Assembly: GCF_902859625.1 (NCBI RefSeq)
Contig: NZ_CADIJX010000010.1
Span: forward strand, 62,001-126,000
Length of the DNA: 64,000 bases
Direction: 5' to 3'
Source of the DNA: Achromobacter pestifer
GTDB lineage: Bacteria > Pseudomonadota > Gammaproteobacteria > Burkholderiales > Burkholderiaceae_B
Part shown: piece after piece, positions 59,553-64,000 of the stretch
Layout of the letters: each line of letters begins with the position of its first letter
Numbering within the stretch: the first letter of the stretch is position 1
Made by a program: the position numbers and the translations under genes
The notes under the pieces: generated by a model
Told to the model about the DNA's origin: nothing
Seen by the model: only the letters and a program-made list of their open reading frames with translations
The model's database searches: none

Positions 59553-62500
59553 ATGGACGGCACTCCCGCCCCCGAACCCCAGCTGGATCTTGAATATCAG
59601 CTAGCCGACAACCTTACCCGGGAGTCCGGCCGCATCTTCCTGACGGGGACGCAAGCGCTCGTCCGCATCATGCTCACGCAAGCCAGGGTCGACCGCGAAC
59701 GGGGCCTGAACACGGCCGGTTTCGTCTCGGGTTACCGTGGGTCGCCGCTGGGCGGCGTGGACATGGCGATGTGGAAGTCGAAGAAGGCGCTGGACGCCAG
59801 CAAGATCTCCTTCCTGCCCGGCATCAACGAAGACATGGCCGCCACCGCCGTCATGGGGACGCAGCAGGCTGGCGTGCGCGCCGACCGCAACGTCGATGGC
59901 GTCTTTGCCATGTGGTACGGCAAAGGCCCGGGCGTGGACCGCGCTGGCGACGCGCTGCATCACGGCAACGCAGCAGGCGCCTCTCGCCACGGCGGCGTGC
60001 TGGTGGTGGTGGGTGACGACCACACCGCCGTGTCGTCGTCGATTCCGCACGCCAGCGAAGCATCGTTGATCGGCTGGCAGATGCCCATCGTGCATCCCAC
60101 GTCCATCGACGAATATGAAACCTTCGCGCTGTGGGGTTGGGCGCTGTCGCGCCATGCCGGCACCTGGGTCGCGTTCAAGGCGGTATCCGAGACCATTGAA
60201 AGCGGCCATTCGTTCACGCCTGCCGCCGTGCAGGCCTACGACATGCCCGCCGATCCGGACATGCCGCCCGAATCGCTGGAATATTCGGCGCGCGACTTCC
60301 TGTCGCTGGCCGTCGAAACGCGCATGAACCTGCGCATGAAAGCGGTGGCCGCCTTCGCGCGCCGCCACAGCATCGACCGCCTGACCTGTCCCGCGCCCAA
60401 AGCCACCGTGGGCATCGTGACCGTTGGCAAGGCCCATCTGGACACGATGGAAGCGCTGGCCCGTCTGGGCGTGGACACCGTGACCGGCAACGCGCCGGTG
60501 CGCATCTACAAGCCCGGCCTGACTTGGCCGCTGGACAGCGAACGGCTGCTGGACTTTGCACGCGGCCTGTCGCACATCCTCGTGATCGAGGAAAAAGGCG
60601 CGGTTGTCGAAAGCCAGATCAAGGACTTGCTGTTCAACCGCCCGGATCGCCCCTCCGTCGTGGGCAAGAAAGGCTTCGACGGCGAAACCATGGTGCCGTC
60701 GGCCGGCCAATTGCGGCCATCGCTGCTGGCGCAACCGCTGGCCGGCTGGCTGACCCGCACGGCCGGCCTGCCGCTGGGCGTCGACCTGACGGCGTTCGCG
60801 TGCCAGACCGCGCTATCCAACGACGCCGACGGCATGCGCCGCCGCCCCTATTTCTGTTCGGGCTGTCCGCACAGCACGTCGACCAAAGTGCCCGAAGGCA
60901 GCCAGGCGCTGTCCGGCGTGGGCTGCCACTACATGGCCGCCTGGATGGACCGCGACACGGGCGGCCTGACGCAGATGGGCGGTGAAGGCGTCGACTGGAT
61001 CGGCTTGTCCCGCTACACCAAGATGCCGCACATCTTCCAGAACATGGGAGAAGGCACTTATTACCACTCGGGTTATCTGGCGATCCGCCAGGCCGTGGCT
61101 GCCGGCGCCAACATCACCTACAAGATCCTGTTCAACGACGCGGTCGCGATGACGGGCGGGCAGCCGGTGGACGGCCCCATCTCGGTCCCGCAGATCTGCC
61201 AGCAACTGCGCGGCGAAAACGTCGTGCGCATTGTCGTCACCAGCGACGAGCCCGAAAAATATCAAGGCGTGGACCTGGGTCCGAATATCAAAGTGCATCA
61301 CCGCCGCGAGCTGGACGCGGTGCAACGCGAACTGCGTGAGATCGCCGGCGTGACCGTGCTGATCCACGACCAGACCTGCGCGGCCGAAAAGCGCCGCCGC
61401 CGCAAGAAGAACCAGTTTCCGGACCCGGCACGCCGCATGCTGATCAATAGCGCCGTGTGCGAAGGCTGCGGCGACTGCGGCGTGCAATCGAATTGCCTGT
61501 CGGTCGTGCCACTGGAAACGCCGTATGGCCGCAAGCGCGCCATCGACCAATCCAGCTGCAACAAGGACTATTCCTGCGCGGAAGGCTTCTGCCCCAGCTT
61601 CGTCTCGGTCATGGGCGGCAAGCCCAGGAAGAGCGCGGCGCCCAAGACCGACCAGGAACGCCTGCAACGCCTGATCGAACAATTGCCGTTGCCGGCCACG
61701 CCGGCGCTGGACCGTCCCTATCGCCTGCTGGTGGCGGGCATGGGGGGCACCGGCGTCATCACCATCGGCGCCATCGTATCGATGGCCGCGCATCTGGAAG
61801 GCCTGTCGGCCGCCGTGCTGGACCTGACCGGCCTGGCGCAAAAGGGCGGCACGGTCGTCAGCCATATCCGCCTGGCGCCGGCCGGCGCATCGGCGGGGCC
61901 CGTGCGCCTGGACTGGCAGCAGGCCGACGCGGCCATCCTGTGCGACCCGGTGGCCTCGGTGGCGCCGGACTCGCTGGGCGCGCTGCGCCGCGGGCACACG
62001 CAGGTCACGGTCAACACGTATGTGGCGCCGGTCTCGGACTTCACGCGCAATCCCGATGCCGCCATGCGTCCCGAGGCGCTGCTGGCCAAGATCCGCCATG
62101 CGGCAGGCGACGCCAACACGGCGGCCATCGACGCGCACGAGGCCGCGCTGGCCTTGTTCGGCGACAGCATCCTGTCCAACATGTTCATGCTGGGCTATGC
62201 ATGGCAGCGCGGCGGCGTGCCGCTGTCGCAAGCCGCCATCAACCGCGCCATCGAATTGAACGGCGTGGCGGTCGCGGCCAATCGCGCCGCCTTCGACAGC
62301 GGCCGCCTGGCGGCGCATCAACCCGACGCGCTGGACACCGCGCTGCGGCCGCGCGCGCAGGTGGTGCAACTGCATGTGCCCGAGACCTTTGAACGTGCCG
62401 TCGCGCGCCGCATCGCGGACCTGACGGCCTATCAGAACGCCGACTACGCCCGTGAATACCAGAACGTGGTCGAAGCCATCGCGGCCCGCGAACGCGAACT

Positions 62501-63059
62501 GGCGCCCGACGCCAAGACCCCGCGCCTGGCCATGGCGGTGGCGCGCGGCCTGTTCAAGCTCATGGCCTACAAGGACGAATACGAAGTGGCGCGGCTCTAT
62601 ACGGGCGAGGCGTTCCAGGCGCAGTTGAAGGGCCAGTTTGAAGGCGACTACAGCCTGCGCTTCCACATGGCGCCGCCGATCTTCGCACGCAAGGACCCCC
62701 GCACCGGCGTCCCCCGCAAGATGACGCTGGGCCCGCGCACCATGACCGCGCTGAAACTGCTGACCCGCCTGAAGGGCTTGCGTGGCACCTGGTTCGATCC
62801 CTTCGGCCACACCGCCGAACGCAAGATGGAGCGCGCGCTTGTCGGCGAGTACCGCCAGACCATAGACCAGTTGCTTGTAGGGTTGACCCGAGACAAGCTC
62901 GCACAAGCAGCTACAATCGCCGGCCTTGCAGAAACCATCCGTGGCTATGGCCACGTGAAGGCTTCGAACGTCGAGAAGTATCGGACGGAATTGGGTCGAT
63001 TGATGCAGAGCTATACAGCACCGGCCCCGCGCGACATGCCCCTGCGGAAAACCGCATAA
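59553..63059 (+). CDS. Fused indolepyruvate ferredoxin oxidoreductase (IorA-IorB type)
   Basis: A 1168-residue enzyme that should oxidatively decarboxylate aryl-2-oxoacids such as indolepyruvate or phenylpyruvate to acyl-CoA with CoA, TPP and an iron-sulfur electron acceptor. Order: pyruvate-oxidoreductase alpha-like domain (GFVSGYRGSPLGGVDMAMW), CSGCPHS near residue 435, TPP domain ending NDAVAMTGGQP, a 4Fe-4S site CEGCGDCGVQSNC (Cys636 onward) with CNKDYSCAEGFC, and the gamma domain LLVAGMGGTGVITIGAIVS near residue 729. It fuses alpha and beta subunits in one chain, as is common in aerobic proteobacteria. Divergent from an Lrp-type regulator. Confidence 0.93.
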   Translation: MDGTPAPEPQLDLEYQLADNLTRESGRIFLTGTQALVRIMLTQARVDRERGLNTAGFVSGYRGSPLGGVDMAMWKSKKALDASKISFLPGINEDMAATAVMGTQQAGVRADRNVDGVFAMWYGKGPGVDRAGDALHHGNAAGASRHGGVLVVVGDDHTAVSSSIPHASEASLIGWQMPIVHPTSIDEYETFALWGWALSRHAGTWVAFKAVSETIESGHSFTPAAVQAYDMPADPDMPPESLEYSARDFLSLAVETRMNLRMKAVAAFARRHSIDRLTCPAPKATVGIVTVGKAHLDTMEALARLGVDTVTGNAPVRIYKPGLTWPLDSERLLDFARGLSHILVIEEKGAVVESQIKDLLFNRPDRPSVVGKKGFDGETMVPSAGQLRPSLLAQPLAGWLTRTAGLPLGVDLTAFACQTALSNDADGMRRRPYFCSGCPHSTSTKVPEGSQALSGVGCHYMAAWMDRDTGGLTQMGGEGVDWIGLSRYTKMPHIFQNMGEGTYYHSGYLAIRQAVAAGANITYKILFNDAVAMTGGQPVDGPISVPQICQQLRGENVVRIVVTSDEPEKYQGVDLGPNIKVHHRRELDAVQRELREIAGVTVLIHDQTCAAEKRRRRKKNQFPDPARRMLINSAVCEGCGDCGVQSNCLSVVPLETPYGRKRAIDQSSCNKDYSCAEGFCPSFVSVMGGKPRKSAAPKTDQERLQRLIEQLPLPATPALDRPYRLLVAGMGGTGVITIGAIVSMAAHLEGLSAAVLDLTGLAQKGGTVVSHIRLAPAGASAGPVRLDWQQADAAILCDPVASVAPDSLGALRRGHTQVTVNTYVAPVSDFTRNPDAAMRPEALLAKIRHAAGDANTAAIDAHEAALALFGDSILSNMFMLGYAWQRGGVPLSQAAINRAIELNGVAVAANRAAFDSGRLAAHQPDALDTALRPRAQVVQLHVPETFERAVARRIADLTAYQNADYAREYQNVVEAIAARERELAPDAKTPRLAMAVARGLFKLMAYKDEYEVARLYTGEAFQAQLKGQFEGDYSLRFHMAPPIFARKDPRTGVPRKMTLGPRTMTALKLLTRLKGLRGTWFDPFGHTAERKMERALVGEYRQTIDQLLVGLTRDKLAQAATIAGLAETIRGYGHVKASNVEKYRTELGRLMQSYTAPAPRDMPLRKTA

Positions 63060-63155
63060 ACATTCGCTCTACACGGTCCTGTCCTGGGCGCGCCTTGCTG
63101 GGCGCGCTCAGTGCATTTAGTAACAAACTTTTGTGAGCTCAGTCATATCTTCTTC

Positions 63156-63184
63156 TTGTCCGTGTAGTTCTCGATCACTAGAAT
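63156..63184 (+). promoter_or_regulatory. sigma70-type promoter of nrdA
   Basis: TTGTCC, a 17-base spacer and TAGAAT. The -10 lies inside the first NrdR box. Confidence 0.65.
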
Positions 63185-63190
63185 TAGTGT
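63175..63190 (+). promoter_or_regulatory. NrdR box 1 (nrdA)
   Basis: TCACTAGAATTAGTGT is a palindromic 16-mer similar to the NrdR consensus ACACWATATWTTGTGT. It covers the -10 element, a repressing position. Confidence 0.65.
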
Positions 63191-63205
63191 CCAACGAGGG
63201 GTGCT

Positions 63206-63221
63206 ACACTATATGTTGTGG
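63206..63221 (+). promoter_or_regulatory. NrdR box 2 (nrdA)
   Basis: ACACTATATGTTGTGG matches the NrdR consensus at nearly all positions. It starts 31 bases (three helical turns) after box 1, the usual pair spacing. Confidence 0.85.
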
Positions 63222-63362
63222 TCGCCTAAGCGCTGATTCTCGTCGGCCACGCCTTTTGGACTAAGCCAGTCCAAGCGTTCCGACCCCCTCAAAAGATCCA
63301 CATTCGTACCGGACATGACCGTCGTCATGTCGCTATCTTCGCGTTTTCGCACAGGAGCTTCC

Positions 63363-64000
63363 ATGCAGACTACGATCGCCTCTGTGACCCGGCCTTCGGC
63401 CGTGCCGCCCTCGCAAACCGATTCCCCTGCCGACGCCAATGGCGGGCAATGGGCCAGCTACAACATCATTCGCCGCAATGGCTCGGTGGTTGGGTTTGAA
63501 CCCAGCAAGATCGCCATCGCCATGACCAAGGCATTCCTGGCCGTGAACGGTGGCCAGGGCGCCGCGTCCGCGCGGGTGCGTGAACTGGTTGAAAACCTGA
63601 CCGACCAGGCCGTCAACGCGCTGGTGCGTAACCGCCCCAACGGCGGCACCTTCCATATTGAAGACATCCAGGACCAGGTCGAACTGGCCCTGATGCGCTC
63701 GGGCCAGCATGACGTTGCCCGCGCCTACGTGCTGTACCGCGAAAAGCGCACGCAAGAACGCGCCGCCGCCGCTGCCGCCGAAGGTCAGGACAAGGCCGCC
63801 GCCGCCCCTGCGGAACACGTGCTGAACGTGACCGACGCAGGCCTGCGCCGTCCGCTGGACCTGGCTGAACTGCGTGCGACCATCGTCGCCGCTGGCGAAG
63901 GCCTGGCTGAATTCATCGACAGCGAAAGCATCCTGAAGGAAACGGTCAAGAACCTGTACGACGGCATCCCCGTCGACGAAGTGTTCAAGTCCGCCATCCT
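63363..64000 (+). CDS. nrdA: Ribonucleoside-diphosphate reductase alpha subunit, N-terminal part
   Basis: The first 212 codons of class Ia NrdA; the gene runs off the window. An N-terminal ATP-cone is clear (YNIIRRNGSVVGFEPSKIAI, then NGGTFHIEDIQDQVELALMR), giving dATP feedback control. The reductase domain begins after about residue 155. The ATG has CAGGAGCTTCC upstream. Two NrdR boxes and a promoter precede it. Confidence 0.96.
   Translation, partial: MQTTIASVTRPSAVPPSQTDSPADANGGQWASYNIIRRNGSVVGFEPSKIAIAMTKAFLAVNGGQGAASARVRELVENLTDQAVNALVRNRPNGGTFHIEDIQDQVELALMRSGQHDVARAYVLYREKRTQERAAAAAAEGQDKAAAAPAEHVLNVTDAGLRRPLDLAELRATIVAAGEGLAEFIDSESILKETVKNLYDGIPVDEVFKSAI

Larger units (their letters stand above)
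63060..63362. other. nrdA upstream region
   Basis: This 303-base gap has no gene. It holds a GC-rich hairpin after the oxidoreductase gene (GGGCGCGCC region), a sigma70-like promoter and two NrdR boxes. The predicted nrdA leader is about 170 bases long. Confidence 0.6.

Noticed and set aside
60813..62954. A 713-codon open frame antisense to the indolepyruvate oxidoreductase gene
   Set aside because: It arises from the high GC and strong third-position bias of the real gene. It has no ribosome site, no recognisable motif and low-complexity Arg/Ala/Gly/His composition.
1..64000. Mobile element or acquired island
   Set aside because: No transposase, integrase, phage gene or att-like repeat was seen. 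The single tRNA gene has no integrase beside it, and codon use is even across the window.

Overview
The window is a GC-rich stretch of bacterial chromosome that looks like the core genome of an Alcaligenaceae betaproteobacterium, most probably Achromobacter or a close Bordetella relative. The reasons are strong G/C third-position bias, three Bug-family solute-binding proteins with no permease beside them, the rplM-rpsI-argC-(DUF6776)-erpA-anmK-M23-tyrS order, and general protein similarity. I see no insertion sequence, prophage, CRISPR array or rRNA. There is one tRNA (Ser, GGA).

Layout. 1-1.0 kb: N-terminal part of an RND efflux adaptor. 1.1-4.7 kb: rnhA, a YafS-like methyltransferase, gloB and mltD, the same four genes that neighbour each other in Escherichia coli. 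4.8-6.9 kb: fabI, osmC and a DUF533 gene. 6.9-9.9 kb: an NAD locus in which nrtR lies upstream of nadC, and nadC overlaps a Bug lipoprotein gene by 4 bases. 10-13.7 kb: a small acidic protein and a LysR/Bug/beta-propeller cluster. 13.7-16.4 kb: a DsbA-like protein and phoX with a clear Pho box. 16.6-21.6 kb: tRNA-Ser and the spoVR-yeaH-prkA stress trio. 22.5-27.4 kb: ribD, a cysteine hydrolase with a GlxA-type regulator, nrdR and glyA. 27.6-36.6 kb: a LysE exporter, a YbhB-like protein and the tyrS...rplM housekeeping block. 36.9-41.5 kb: a complete Liv-type amino-acid ABC transporter. 41.8-45.7 kb: an orphan TRAP binding protein, pmbA, yjgA and an esterase. 46.2-49.5 kb: a four-gene ABC transporter plus cysteine hydrolase operon. 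49.5-55.8 kb: a Pat-like acetyltransferase, gltX, a decayed tandem duplication of the gltX 3' end embedded in intergenic repeats, an MFS transporter and a lipoprotein. 56-63 kb: a LysR/hydrolase/Bug cluster and an Lrp-type regulator divergent from a fused indolepyruvate oxidoreductase. 63.1-64 kb: the start of nrdA behind two NrdR boxes.

How genes work together. The clearest candidate for an undescribed system is the nrtR-nadC-Bug locus: a predicted NAD-status repressor, the enzyme that consumes quinolinate, and a translationally coupled binding lipoprotein that could capture quinolinate or nicotinate outside the cell. Two operator-like palindromes of the same 7-7-7 design lie on the nadC promoter and on its start codon. 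Two other regulator-target pairs are visible: nrdR with NrdR boxes before nrdA (38 kb apart), and phoX with a four-repeat Pho box. The ABC/hydrolase operon and the LysR/Bug/propeller cluster are plausible but unassigned uptake and catabolism modules. All functional statements rest on reading motifs and context; no database search was possible.
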